Source: JACMLD01 sp038207265
GTDB lineage: Bacteria; Bacteroidota; Bacteroidia; Chitinophagales; Chitinophagaceae
Assembly: GCA_038207265.1 (NCBI GenBank)
Contig: JBBQZZ010000002.1
Coordinates: forward strand, 186,001-250,000
Reading direction: 5' to 3'
DNA: 64,000 nt
Below, one piece after another: positions 36,200 to 46,235 of this stretch. Under the pieces are notes generated by a model. The model did not search any database, was not told the DNA's origin, and worked only from the letters and a program-made list of their open reading frames with translations. Positions within the stretch are counted from its first letter, which is position 1. Each line of letters starts with the position of its first letter. The position numbers were made by a program, and so were the translations under genes.

Positions 36200-36319
36200 C
36201 TTCCTTCTATGCATTTACCGATGGGATGGAGCAAACGCATTTGGGAAAGAAGAAAAACTGATCATTAAAACCAGTTGCTCATGGCAAACTGAAAGAAAAG
36301 TTGTAAAATAAAACTTTTT

Positions 36320-36327
36320 TACTTTTG
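36320..36327 (+). promoter_or_regulatory. Candidate -7 box of the permease gene at 36352
   Basis: TACTTTTG (36320-36327) fits TAnnTTTG and lies 24 bases before the ATG. A TTG at 36301-36303 is 16 bases upstream, slightly short of the usual spacing. Confidence 0.45.
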
Positions 36328-36351
36328 TTTTTTACAAAATAAATTTCCCAG

Positions 36352-38745
36352 ATGTTTAAAAATTACATCAAAATAGGCTGGCGTAACATTATTAAAGGAC
36401 CATTTTATTCGGCTGTGAATATTATTGGTTTGTCGACCGGCATTGCATTTTCATTGCTGATTGGCGCATACGCCTGGAGCGAATTAGGGGTAAATACGGA
36501 TTTAAAAAACGCGGATCGTCAATACATCATTGAAAGCAAATGGAAAGATCCTACCCAGGGATTTCCATTGGCTACCCTGGGACCTTTGGGTAAATCACTC
36601 AAAGAAAAGTATCCAGGACTTGTTACTAACTTTTATCGCTATGATGGCGTTACTTCAAATATTTCCAAAAACGAAAGAAGTTTCCGGGAAAACATACAGA
36701 TTGGCGACAGCACCATCCTGGAGATGTTTGGATTCCCTTTGTTATACGGTGATGCAAAAACTGCATTGAATGCGCCTTATACCACCATCATGAGCAGTTC
36801 GAAGGCCATTAAATATTTTGGTAAAACAGATGTAGTTGGTCAAACGGTGAACATTGAAAGTTTCTCCGGCACCCGGCATGATTTTCTTATCACTGGCGTT
36901 TTAAAAGATTTATCCAATAACTCCGTTACAAGACTTGTTGATAATTACCCAGGTGATTTTTATGTATCTGCTGCCAACCTCGACTTCTTTGGTAGAAACA
37001 TGAGCTGGCAAAATCCATATATTGTAAATTTTATTGAATTACAAAAAGGGGTATCTCCCGAAGAACTGGAGCGTCCTATTGCGCAGCTGATGCAACAAAA
37101 CGCTCCTCCATTTGCGAAAGATATAAAGCCCCACCTGGTTTCTCTGCGTAATTTTTATCTGAATGCCAATAATGGCCTGGTAAAGAAAATGATTGTTGCT
37201 TTACTGGCAATTGCATTTTTCATTCTCGCAATGGCAGTTATCAATTTCATCAATATGTCAATTACCCGTTCTGCTGCAAGAATGAGAGAGATTGGTATTC
37301 GTAAAGTATTGGGTGGATTAAAGAGTCAACTCATGCTGCAGTTTCTGGGAGAATCCATCCTGCTTGTTTTTATCGCGATGTTGATTGCATTGATAATTTA
37401 TGCACTGACACAAAATTTATTAAGCGCTATATTGATACATCCGGTACCATCACTGACAAGTTTTCCATTGTATTTTATTTTGCTGCCGTTCGTATTTGTT
37501 ATATTACTTGGTTTAATCGCTGGTATTTACCCTGCTTTTGTACTTGCATCGCTAAAGTCCGTTGAGTCTTTAAAAGGTAAACTATCAGTAAAAGAAAACG
37601 TTTTGCTGCGTAAATCGCTGGTCGGGTTCCAGTTTGGAATTGCTGCTATCGCATTTGTAGGTGCTATTATTATTTCACAACAAATCAGCTTGTTTTTAAA
37701 TAATGATTTAGGTTATAACAAAGATTATATCATCTCGGCGCAGTTGCCACGCGACTGGACGCCAGCAGGAGTAAATAAAATGGAAGCCATACGTGATCAA
37801 CTGGCCGCTATTCCCCAGGTAAAAAATGCATCTCTTGCATACGAAATACCAGATGGCAACAATAGCGGATCAACCAGCCTGTATAAACAGGGAACAGATT
37901 CTTCAAGCGCAATAACGGTAGCTGCACTCAACACCGATGAAAATTATTTAGACACCTACCAGATTGGCCTGATGGCGGGTTCTTTCTTCAAAGGTCATGC
38001 AATGGACTCGGCCAGGATAGTGTTGAATGAGGCAGCAGCACATGCACTGGGTTTTACCAATGCTGCCGAAGCAATTAACCAGCAATTAAGAATGCCGGGT
38101 GACCCTACCACATTTACAGTGAATGGAGTCACCAGTGATTTTCATTTTGGTTCAAAGCAACAAAAGGTGACGCCCATTGTTTTTCTAAATGTGCAGTTTT
38201 CGATCATTTATCGTTATATGTCTCTTAAATTAAACCAGGGCAACATGGCTTCAAACATTGCGGCCGTTGAAAAAAAATGGTCTGCATTAATGCCCGGCGC
38301 TCCGTTCGAATATAAATTTATGGACGATACATTGTCCAATTTGTACAAATCAGAAATTCAATTGAAGAAAGCGGCAGTCACTGCAACCATTCTTGCGTTG
38401 ATAATTGTACTCCTGGGTGTGGTTGGATTGATATCTTTGAGTATTCAAAGACGAACAAAAGAAATTGGGATTAGGAAAGTATTGGGCTCTTCGACTTCCG
38501 GAATTATCCTGTTATTTATAAAGGAGTTTTTTTCAGTGATTGTAATTGGCGGAGTAATGGCTTGTCCGCTTGCATATTTTTTAATGCAATACTGGTTGCA
38601 AGGGTATGCCTACAGAATTGATATCACTGCGCTACCTTTTATTATTTCAATACTAGGTTTGGGAATGCTTACTGCTTTGATTATTTGCCTGCAAACAAGC
38701 AGGGCCGCATTGGCCAATCCTGCTGCAAGCTTAAAAACAGAGTAG
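36352..38745 (+). CDS. FtsX/MacB-like ABC transporter permease
   Basis: The 797-residue protein has the same two-half layout as the genes at 22255 and 24789: start MFKNYIKIGWRNIIKGPFYS, MacB-like periplasmic domains, FtsX blocks ARMREIGIRKVLGGLKSQLM and QRRTKEIGIRKVLGSSTSGI, and end ANPAASLKTE. It is the third such permease in the window and stands alone on the plus strand. No ATPase gene is adjacent. The substrate is unknown. It has its own -7-like box. Confidence 0.9.
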   Translation: MFKNYIKIGWRNIIKGPFYSAVNIIGLSTGIAFSLLIGAYAWSELGVNTDLKNADRQYIIESKWKDPTQGFPLATLGPLGKSLKEKYPGLVTNFYRYDGVTSNISKNERSFRENIQIGDSTILEMFGFPLLYGDAKTALNAPYTTIMSSSKAIKYFGKTDVVGQTVNIESFSGTRHDFLITGVLKDLSNNSVTRLVDNYPGDFYVSAANLDFFGRNMSWQNPYIVNFIELQKGVSPEELERPIAQLMQQNAPPFAKDIKPHLVSLRNFYLNANNGLVKKMIVALLAIAFFILAMAVINFINMSITRSAARMREIGIRKVLGGLKSQLMLQFLGESILLVFIAMLIALIIYALTQNLLSAILIHPVPSLTSFPLYFILLPFVFVILLGLIAGIYPAFVLASLKSVESLKGKLSVKENVLLRKSLVGFQFGIAAIAFVGAIIISQQISLFLNNDLGYNKDYIISAQLPRDWTPAGVNKMEAIRDQLAAIPQVKNASLAYEIPDGNNSGSTSLYKQGTDSSSAITVAALNTDENYLDTYQIGLMAGSFFKGHAMDSARIVLNEAAAHALGFTNAAEAINQQLRMPGDPTTFTVNGVTSDFHFGSKQQKVTPIVFLNVQFSIIYRYMSLKLNQGNMASNIAAVEKKWSALMPGAPFEYKFMDDTLSNLYKSEIQLKKAAVTATILALIIVLLGVVGLISLSIQRRTKEIGIRKVLGSSTSGIILLFIKEFFSVIVIGGVMACPLAYFLMQYWLQGYAYRIDITALPFIISILGLGMLTALIICLQTSRAALANPAASLKTE

Positions 38746-38978
38746 GGGGTCAGGAGTTCCCGCAAAATGGAACTAAGAATTAAGAGGAATCACCGATGTT
38801 TATAAATACACCCTGATTATAAATGTTCAACGTTTATCTAAATATATCTTATTAAGAAAAATATTTCCGTTGATTCCTTTTCATGCAGGCAGACAATGAT
38901 CAACCAGATGAATGCCATTTTTTATTGGTAAAACCGGTTGTTACAATAAAACCGCTATTTAAGTATTTTCTGCTTTCC

Positions 38979-40229
38979 TTAGTCAAGCAATTTATCATCC
39001 TCCTCATCCGTAAGTGTCAGATTAATCGTATCCTGTCCCGCTATGCCATCTATAGAACCTCTGATGTGTGCAGCATTCAATAAAACTTTTTCCAATTGTT
39101 TCTCCCTGGCTTTCCATAATTTTTCCATGGCATCTCTTTCCTTTTGAATAGAAATTCGCATACTCATAAATCCCTCCCTAACCGCTTTCCACTGCTCTGC
39201 AAATTCATTGCTGGTGAGATAATCATATAGCAGGTGCATCTTATCGCCCCGGTTTTGTTGATTTTTGGTGGCGCTGTAAATTTTCAGGATACCATCTCTG
39301 AGTACAGAAACCAATGCTCTTACATCGGCAAAGGAACAAATCCATACACCATTCTTTTCACCAAATCCATCCATGTCTTTGGGCATCGCCTGCGTTACTA
39401 TAACGGCTATATCCGCTCCCTGGCTGCGCATATCTGCTTTTAGTTTTTCTATCCAATCGCCTCCAAAATCTTTGGTACGTTTACTTTCATAAATGATTTT
39501 TCCACATTCCTGCCCGAAATTATTGCGTACTGTTTGCATACAATCTGCACCACGCACGCCTTTGCCAACTTCGCTGATTAAATCAAAGGGGAATGCGGTT
39601 TGCAACAAAGCTTCCAGCGCCAGTTCCTGTACTTCACCCTGCAATTGCATAGAACCCTGTTCTGCTTTACGACGCATCTCCTCTGCCAGTTTCTTCTGAT
39701 CGTCCAGTTGTTTTTCCAGTTCCTTAACCCGCATCTGGTGTTCTGTTTCCCTGGTTGCATTTTTTTGTTCATCCAGTTTACGAAGTTCCTCCGCAATCTT
39801 TGTTCTTTCCTCCTGTAATTTTCTTTGCAGCGATAATTCCAGTTCTGCTTCTTTGGTTTTTAGTAATTGTTCTTTTTGCAAAAATTCCATTTCTTTTTGC
39901 CTGGAGGTTTTTAGCTTTTCTTCATTTTCTTTATTGTTCTGTTCCAGCAATAGCAATTTGTGTTCAAAGTCTGCACTGATGGTTTTGCGCAGACTGGTCT
40001 CTATTGTTTGCTGAAGTTTTAGTTTTTCGTTTTGTAATTGTTGATTGTATTCCTGTTCTTTTTTTGAAACTTGTTCCTGGTATTCTTTTTCCCGCCTGGC
40101 CATTTCTTCATCCTTCTGTTTTTTATAGGCAGTCATTTGCTGCCTTAATTCCTTTTTGTATTCTTCGGATACCGCTTCTTCCATCGGGAACTCAAATGCA
40201 CAATTCGGACATTTTATATGGGTGGCCAT
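38979..40229 (-). CDS. DUF2130 family coiled-coil protein
   Basis: The 416-residue protein starts with a zinc-ribbon-like end (HIKCPNCAFEFPMEEAVSEE), followed by about 190 residues of Gln/Glu/Lys-rich coiled coil. The DUF2130 domain comes next (about 205-370), with 'AFPFDLISEVGKGVRGADCM', IIYESKRTKDFGGDWIEKLK and later SVLRDGILKIYSATKNQQNR. DUF2130 is thought to be related to nuclease folds, and the 'Y-E-S-K-R-T-K' stretch fits that, but function is unproven. Cytoplasmic. It lies 96 bases downstream of the kinase-aminotransferase gene. Confidence 0.88.
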   Translation of the reverse strand: MATHIKCPNCAFEFPMEEAVSEEYKKELRQQMTAYKKQKDEEMARREKEYQEQVSKKEQEYNQQLQNEKLKLQQTIETSLRKTISADFEHKLLLLEQNNKENEEKLKTSRQKEMEFLQKEQLLKTKEAELELSLQRKLQEERTKIAEELRKLDEQKNATRETEHQMRVKELEKQLDDQKKLAEEMRRKAEQGSMQLQGEVQELALEALLQTAFPFDLISEVGKGVRGADCMQTVRNNFGQECGKIIYESKRTKDFGGDWIEKLKADMRSQGADIAVIVTQAMPKDMDGFGEKNGVWICSFADVRALVSVLRDGILKIYSATKNQQNRGDKMHLLYDYLTSNEFAEQWKAVREGFMSMRISIQKERDAMEKLWKAREKQLEKVLLNAAHIRGSIDGIAGQDTINLTLTDEEDDKLLD

Positions 40230-40325
40230 TGTTCGCTAAATTTTTACAAGTTTACGAAAGAACAACGAGTAGTTTCGAAGGATGGATAAATCCTTTGCAG
40301 ACCACGGGTTTGCAGCAGTGAAAAT

Positions 40326-42629
40326 TTATAATTCTTTTAAAGCTTCCTCCAGCAATTGAATCAATTCATTTGCATTGGATCGGTTGAAGGGCAGTGGTGG
40401 TTTTATCTTTAATACATTGTGCAAGGGCCCATCGGTACTCAACAGGTAGCCCTTTTCTTTTATTTTTTCAACAATGATATCAATCTCAGGAATGGCGGGT
40501 GCTAAGGTTGATCTGTTTTTTACCAGTTCTACACCAATGAATAATCCATGGCCCCTTACATCTCCGATGATAGCATATTTTGCCTGTAATTTCTTCAGGC
40601 CATCCATTAGATAATTTCCTGTTTCTTTTGCATGTTGCTGCATTTCTTCCTGTTCAATAACATCCAGCACAGCTAAACCTGTTGCCATTGATACCGGGTT
40701 ACCCCCATAAGTGTTGAAATATTCCATTCCGTTGTTGAAAGCATCTGCTATTTCATTTGTCACTACTACTGCTGCCAGCGGGTGCCCGTTACCGATAGGC
40801 TTTCCCATTACAACTATATCTGGCACCACTCCCTGCAACTCAAATCCCCAGAACGCATCTCCTGTTCTTCCAAATCCTACCTGCACTTCATCGGCAATAC
40901 AGACAGCACCTGCAGCGCGGACATATTTATAAACTTCATTCAAATAATTTGGAGGCAAGGGCATTTGTCCGCCAACACCCAATAATGTTTCGCAAATAAA
41001 AAGCGCCGGCGACCTATTTTCTTTTTTTAATGTTTCAATGATCCGTTGAACATCTGCTGCGTATGTAAAACCCGCATCTGCATCATCATAACGATAAGGA
41101 CCACGGTACAAATCCGGATTTATCGCTTTATGGATCCAGGGCATTTGTCCTGCGCCGCCCTTTCCATCAAACTTATATGGGCTCATTTCCATCGCAATGG
41201 TAGTTGTACCATGATATGCATGATCCAATACAATGATGTCTTTTTGCCTGGTATAATGACAACTCATTCTTACGGCCAAATCATTTGCTTCGCTTCCGCT
41301 ATTTGTAAAATAGCAAACCTGTAACGTGGATGGTAATGTTGCAGTAAGACGTTTCGCGTATTCAACGATGTTATCATTGAGGTAGCGCGTGTTTGTATTC
41401 AACCTGGCAATTTGTTTTTGCATGCGTTTTACTACTACCGGGTGACAATGCCCTACATGCGAAGGATTGTTAACACAGTCCACATAAGTATTGCCCTGGT
41501 CATCATAGAGGTATTGCAGGGCAGCCTTAACAATTTTTAATTTCTTTTGATAACTGATGCTGAGGTTTCTTCCTATATGCTCCTTCCTTTCGTTCAGCAA
41601 TTGTGTATAGTTATTCTCAATCATATTCGATTCAAAACCACAGGCGCTTCTGAAATTATTTTCTGCCTTAACAGGATTGATGCGGATAAATTGATGCAAA
41701 AGATTCCATGCTGGTTGCTCTGAAATGAAATGATGTTCATTGTTTGTCTCCAGTGAAGCATTATAGGCTGATTGCGTTACACTGATGCAAAGCCTCGCTG
41801 CGATAAGGTAATATAAAACTGATACTTCTTGTTCAGTCAATGGATATGCATTGTGATAACCTTGTACAACAAGTGTTGCTGCATGAAGCGGATTGGAATG
41901 ATTCATCATTGCGTAAGTGCAGGCAACGGCCAGGTTGTTGATGAGCGTTGTATAAACCATATCACTGAAATCAATCAATCCACTTATCTTAGTGCCTTTC
42001 ACCAGTACATTGGTATCGTTGGCATCGTGGTGGGCGTACACATGACGAAGTGAGGAAATTTGCGGCAACACTTCGGTTTCAAACTGCAATAGAAAGTAGC
42101 CGGCTATTCTCCTTCGCTCATGATTTTTGATAAACGGCAATTTCTTATTTGCATCTGCTGCATTGTTGATATCCCACACATAGTACCGGTGCATGGCTGG
42201 ATGTGAAAAATTTGCCAATGCTTTGTCCATGCTTCCAAGAAAATTACCCAAATCAATATGCAAGGCATCGGGTCGATCCATTTCCGCCAGGTTCATCCAA
42301 AATTCACCTTCCAGGTAAGTCAGCAGTCGCAAATAATAAGTTCTTCCTTCCAATAGTACAACCGTCATTGATTCACCCTTATCGTTGGGAATATACCTGA
42401 AAAATTTTTCCGCTACTGCTGATGTTGACAGGTGCCCGACAATCTTTACCTGTGCATCAAAAAAATCATAGCTGTGTTCATCCGTTGCAATTTTGAAAAT
42501 ATATTTGGTTCCGTCTGCAGCAGTCAACAGGTAATTGAATTCGTATTCACCTGTTAATGGTTTTATGACCGGGTCCAGTCCGTAATATTTTTTTATCAAA
42601 CCTGCTGCCTGCGTTTCACTGAATTTCAT
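40326..42629 (-). CDS. Fused aminoglycoside-phosphotransferase-like kinase and class III aminotransferase
   Basis: The 767-residue protein is a fusion. Residues about 1-300 form an APH/choline-kinase-like domain with HVYAHHDANDTNVLVKGTKI as the catalytic H-x-D-x-x-x-x-N loop and 'GLIDFSDMVYTTLI' as the metal-binding D. Residues about 340-767 form a PLP-dependent class III aminotransferase with 'YFTNSGSEANDLAVRM', 'CIADEVQVGFGRTGDAFWGF' and the PLP-lysine Lys610 in VVMGKPIGNGHP. A similar enzyme type is phosphoethanolamine phospho-lyase, which suggests phosphorylation of an amino alcohol followed by PLP-dependent cleavage. Longer relatives carry an M23 peptidase domain between the two parts, absent here. 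It is 24 bases downstream of a GH2 gene. Confidence 0.88.
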   Translation of the reverse strand: MKFSETQAAGLIKKYYGLDPVIKPLTGEYEFNYLLTAADGTKYIFKIATDEHSYDFFDAQVKIVGHLSTSAVAEKFFRYIPNDKGESMTVVLLEGRTYYLRLLTYLEGEFWMNLAEMDRPDALHIDLGNFLGSMDKALANFSHPAMHRYYVWDINNAADANKKLPFIKNHERRRIAGYFLLQFETEVLPQISSLRHVYAHHDANDTNVLVKGTKISGLIDFSDMVYTTLINNLAVACTYAMMNHSNPLHAATLVVQGYHNAYPLTEQEVSVLYYLIAARLCISVTQSAYNASLETNNEHHFISEQPAWNLLHQFIRINPVKAENNFRSACGFESNMIENNYTQLLNERKEHIGRNLSISYQKKLKIVKAALQYLYDDQGNTYVDCVNNPSHVGHCHPVVVKRMQKQIARLNTNTRYLNDNIVEYAKRLTATLPSTLQVCYFTNSGSEANDLAVRMSCHYTRQKDIIVLDHAYHGTTTIAMEMSPYKFDGKGGAGQMPWIHKAINPDLYRGPYRYDDADAGFTYAADVQRIIETLKKENRSPALFICETLLGVGGQMPLPPNYLNEVYKYVRAAGAVCIADEVQVGFGRTGDAFWGFELQGVVPDIVVMGKPIGNGHPLAAVVVTNEIADAFNNGMEYFNTYGGNPVSMATGLAVLDVIEQEEMQQHAKETGNYLMDGLKKLQAKYAIIGDVRGHGLFIGVELVKNRSTLAPAIPEIDIIVEKIKEKGYLLSTDGPLHNVLKIKPPLPFNRSNANELIQLLEEALKEL

Positions 42630-42653
42630 GGTGGATGTTTTAAACCCTTCAAA

Positions 42654-45600
42654 TTAATTTTTACCGGGCCCGTTCAATAATTTAGCTGATATGGGTTGTA
42701 ACGTAAAACTGTATGCGTAATCTTTATAGGGTAGCCGGTACTGCTCATGTGTTTTGGCACCCCAGCTATCATCGCCTCCAACACCCATTTGTTTAAAATC
42801 GATGTTCCACCAAATCATTTCTTCATTGGTCATTGAACCGCCATGATTGTTTTCCGGTGCGTTGCGATCAAAGTCCAGCCGGGCCATATCAAAATGTAAA
42901 ACACCGGCACTGATCAGGGGTTTTCCTGTTGCCATTAATCCCATGCCCGCTTTGTTTTGCAGGGCCATCCAGCGAACATCCGTTCTATAGCCACTTTCCT
43001 GCGCCCTTGCATAAGGGAAAAACAATGAATCTGCGGGCATGCTGTACAGGTCAACATCAGATGCGTAGTTCCTGTCCTGGTAATTATCAAAGGGTCCGCG
43101 ACCAAACCAAGTCACCTTATCAAATTCATTGTTCAATATAACGCGCATGCCAAACCGCGGAATCTCGGCAGCCGATACATTGCCGGCTGTCATTCGCACA
43201 GATACTTTTATGGCGCCGTTGGCATGAATGGTATATGCTACAAAATATCCTGCCATTACAGTAGGAAGTGAATGGCTCGTATTGATAACAATGGAATCAG
43301 GACTGGAAACGGTGATTTCAAAAGAACGCATTATTGCTTTGTCTGCCGCATGCTGCCAGACAGCGGACCGCATTTGACCACTGTTGCCAATATCGTTATC
43401 AGTGGCTGCTCTCCAGAAATATGGCTGCAGTGATTTTTGAACGATTGCCACATTGTTGATGGAATAGGATTCGAGCCAACCGGTTTGTTTGTTGAAAGAA
43501 GCAGAAAACAATTCATTGAATATTGTCGAGTGACTATTTCCCTCCCTGCTTTGCAATGCAGGATAGGTTTCGTTTTGTTGGGTTGCTTGCCCGGGCAGCG
43601 ATGGAATGGCGAATTGTTCTGTAGCGATAACATGTGCCGCAGGCACCAGCATGTTTTCAGTCTTTGTTTTTGCAACAATGGTCAAAAAATACGCTGTGCC
43701 GGCTTGTTTTGAAAAAGAAGGAATTTGTAGTTGAATGAGTTTCGATTGGTGGGGGGCAATTTCAAATTCTTCCATTGCACCTTTTGCAACTATTTTGCCA
43801 TTGCCCTTGATTATCCACTCAAACGTATATGGATGAAGGTTAGTAAAATCAAAGCGGTTCGTAATTTTCAATGTGTAGCTGGCTGTGTCTTTTAATTCAA
43901 AGTGTATGTTCTGGTACACCTTCTTCAATTCAAAAGCCTGTGGATGTGGTGTTCTGTCTGCATGAAACAATCCATCTGCACAAAAACTTGTATCGCTGGT
44001 AGCGCCTACATTACCCATGTCTCGGCCATAGGCCCATATGGCCCTTCCGTTTTTATCTTTTTTCTGAAACGATTGATCAGAAAAATCCCAGACAAATCCT
44101 CCCTGCAATTGTTCGTATTGGTAAAACAGATCCCAATCGTCTTTCAGGTTTCCCCCACTGTTGCCCATCATATGCGCGTATTCACATAATATGAGTGGTT
44201 TAGCGGGGCGTTTGCTGACATATTTTTCCCAAACCGGTATCGATTTATACATGGGAACAAAAAGATCGGTATAGGGATTTTCTCCTGCTTCTTCGTACTG
44301 CACGGTCCTTGTATCATCCTTTGCTTTTAACCATTGGTAAGTAGCAATTAAGTTTTCGCCATAGCGGCTCTCATTACCTAACGACCAGCCGATAATGCTG
44401 GAGAAATTTTTATCCCTTTCAAACATTCTTTTGGTCCGATCAAGATAGGCTTGTTTCCAGGCAGGTTTATCCGACAGGGTTTTTAAAGGAGAGAAGCTCA
44501 TGCCATCGCATTCAATATTGGCCTCATCAATCACATAGATGCCATACTTATCACAGAGTTCATACCATTCTTCCTGGTTGGGATAGTGACTGCATCGCAT
44601 GGCATTGATGTTATACATTTTGAACAACTGAATGTCCCTGATCATACTTTCCACGGTGATAACTTTTCCGGTGATCATATCATGCTCATGCCGATTTACA
44701 CCTTTAACCTTTATGGCTATACCATTGATGAGTAAAAGGCCATTTTTTACTTCTACGGAACGAAATCCCAGTTTGTGCGTGATGGCTTCAATGATGGCTC
44801 CGTTTTTCTTCTTATGAAGAATGACCAACGTATAGAGATTTGGGGTTTCAGCATTCCACTTCCTGACGGACGGTATAACCCCGCTGAATGCAAGGCCAGA
44901 ATTGTTCGCAGTATTTTTCAACGCTGAAAAAACCGGTTGCATTTTATTATCGTCATCCAGTATTTTTACTTCTACCTGGTCGGCCGCCGTTGTTTTTATA
45001 TTCATTGACAATTGCAAACTGAAATTGCCATCATTATAGCCGTTAACCAGTCCGGCTTTGACGAAGAAATCATTCATGCACTGTTTCGGTCTTGCCATCA
45101 ACAATACGCTTCGTTCAATACCACTGAGTTTCCACATATCCTGTCCTTCGAGGTAGGTTCCGTCGCAAAAACGAAATACCTGCACCGAAACAGTATTCTT
45201 TCCCTTGTGAAGAAATTTTGTGATGTCAAATTCTGCGGGTGTTTTGCTGTCTTTGCTAAAGCCGATATAACTTTCATTTATCCACAAATAGAAAAATGAA
45301 TTGACGGCACCAAAACGAATGAATATGTTTTTTCCAGTCCACTCTTCAGATAGATCAAAACTTCTTTTATACGAACCTACCGGGTTGTAATCTGCCGGAA
45401 CAAAAGGTGGATTGGGTGGAATTGGGTATTCAACATCGGTAAAAATAAATTTATCAAACCCCATGGTTTGCCAATCAGCAGGCACTTGGATATTATTCCA
45501 TTGGCTGAGATCAAAATTGTCTTTAAAAAAGGCAAGCGGACGTTGAACAGGATTTTTAACCCAGTTGAATTTCCATTCCCCATCAAGTGATTTAATAAAT

Positions 45601-45785
45601 GGCGACTGTTTTTCATACATAGCGTCCTCTTCTGAAGCATAGGGCAGGAACCATGCATGTGGCACAACTGTATTCCTGGAAGTAATGGAGGGATTTTCCC
45701 AATCATTAACCTTTGGTTGCGCCAGGGAACGATTACAGAAAGAAAAAAACAGGTAAGCACCAACCGTCAGAATTTTGGCAATCAT
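42654..45785 (-). CDS. Exported GH2 beta-galactosidase (LacZ type)
   Basis: The protein of about 1043 residues starts at ATG 45785 with a signal peptide (MIAKILTVGAYLFFSFCNRS … LAQ); the frame is open further upstream but without sensible sequence. The domain order is that of LacZ: sugar-binding (about 55-225), Ig-like, (beta/alpha)8 barrel, Ig-like and C-terminal beta-sandwich. Active-site residues are visible: acid/base Glu472 in SLGNESRYG and nucleophile Glu535 in LILCEYAHMMGNSGG, with 'INAMRCSHYPNQ' and 'GIYVIDEANIECDG' upstream. It should hydrolyse beta-galactosides in the periplasm or at the surface. No susCD pair is adjacent, so it is not in a standard PUL. Confidence 0.94.
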   Translation of the reverse strand: MIAKILTVGAYLFFSFCNRSLAQPKVNDWENPSITSRNTVVPHAWFLPYASEEDAMYEKQSPFIKSLDGEWKFNWVKNPVQRPLAFFKDNFDLSQWNNIQVPADWQTMGFDKFIFTDVEYPIPPNPPFVPADYNPVGSYKRSFDLSEEWTGKNIFIRFGAVNSFFYLWINESYIGFSKDSKTPAEFDITKFLHKGKNTVSVQVFRFCDGTYLEGQDMWKLSGIERSVLLMARPKQCMNDFFVKAGLVNGYNDGNFSLQLSMNIKTTAADQVEVKILDDDNKMQPVFSALKNTANNSGLAFSGVIPSVRKWNAETPNLYTLVILHKKKNGAIIEAITHKLGFRSVEVKNGLLLINGIAIKVKGVNRHEHDMITGKVITVESMIRDIQLFKMYNINAMRCSHYPNQEEWYELCDKYGIYVIDEANIECDGMSFSPLKTLSDKPAWKQAYLDRTKRMFERDKNFSSIIGWSLGNESRYGENLIATYQWLKAKDDTRTVQYEEAGENPYTDLFVPMYKSIPVWEKYVSKRPAKPLILCEYAHMMGNSGGNLKDDWDLFYQYEQLQGGFVWDFSDQSFQKKDKNGRAIWAYGRDMGNVGATSDTSFCADGLFHADRTPHPQAFELKKVYQNIHFELKDTASYTLKITNRFDFTNLHPYTFEWIIKGNGKIVAKGAMEEFEIAPHQSKLIQLQIPSFSKQAGTAYFLTIVAKTKTENMLVPAAHVIATEQFAIPSLPGQATQQNETYPALQSREGNSHSTIFNELFSASFNKQTGWLESYSINNVAIVQKSLQPYFWRAATDNDIGNSGQMRSAVWQHAADKAIMRSFEITVSSPDSIVINTSHSLPTVMAGYFVAYTIHANGAIKVSVRMTAGNVSAAEIPRFGMRVILNNEFDKVTWFGRGPFDNYQDRNYASDVDLYSMPADSLFFPYARAQESGYRTDVRWMALQNKAGMGLMATGKPLISAGVLHFDMARLDFDRNAPENNHGGSMTNEEMIWWNIDFKQMGVGGDDSWGAKTHEQYRLPYKDYAYSFTLQPISAKLLNGPGKN

Positions 45786-46235
45786 GCATTTGATATTTTG
45801 GAAACAGGTTCTGTGGGTGAAGATAAAAATTTCAGTCAAGCGGCCCCCATAAAATTATCATTCGTTAAACGGTGTTTGATTTTAGCCGATATAACTTGCT
45901 GTACAGCATCCATCGCAACCTGTGAAGCATGGAATAAAAGCAATGGCTGGCGCCAAAAATAAAGCAGTGGAACTGGTTGCCGGTATTACGGGTTGATTTA
46001 TCTTGCTGACATATTCACTTGCTAGGGTAATCCATTTGGATAATATTAGTATTGGATATTATGGGTTAATTTGAGCAGTCTTATTCCTTCCTTTGAAGCC
46101 CCCAATCCAACAGCATCCTTGTTTCAACATTTTACAGTTACACCGCTATATTAAGGAAGCAAATACATTTTTAGTATTTACCCCGAACCAAACAAAATAG
46201 TACTTATCAGGAAATGATTTCTGGCTGCTTTTAAA
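45786..46235. other. Divergent intergenic region upstream of the caspase operon
   Basis: The 450 bases between the GH2 gene and the WD40-caspase gene hold no convincing gene. The features found are the operator-like dyad at 46030-46041, a direct repeat of TTGGATAxTAT at 46036 and 46052 (period 16), and the box TAATTTG at 46067-46073. If this box is the promoter, the leader is about 155 bases. Confidence 0.55.
46030..46073 (+). promoter_or_regulatory. Operator-like dyad and promoter-like box upstream of the caspase operon
   Basis: ATCCATTTGGAT (46030-46041) is a perfect inverted repeat of 5-bp arms around TT, followed by AATA. A second TTGGATATTAT lies at 46052. A box TAATTTG sits at 46067-46073, 25 bases after the dyad. 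The same 16 bases, ATCCATTTGGATAATA, occur upstream of the convergent patatin gene (minus strand, 60605-60590), again with a similar box (TATCTTG) exactly 25 bases after the dyad. This suggests one regulator for both units. Confidence 0.55.

Noticed and set aside
45786..46235. Plus-strand ORF ending at 45962 in the intergenic gap
   Set aside because: It is mostly antisense to the GH2 N terminus and has no recognisable domain. Its unshared part is under 60 residues.
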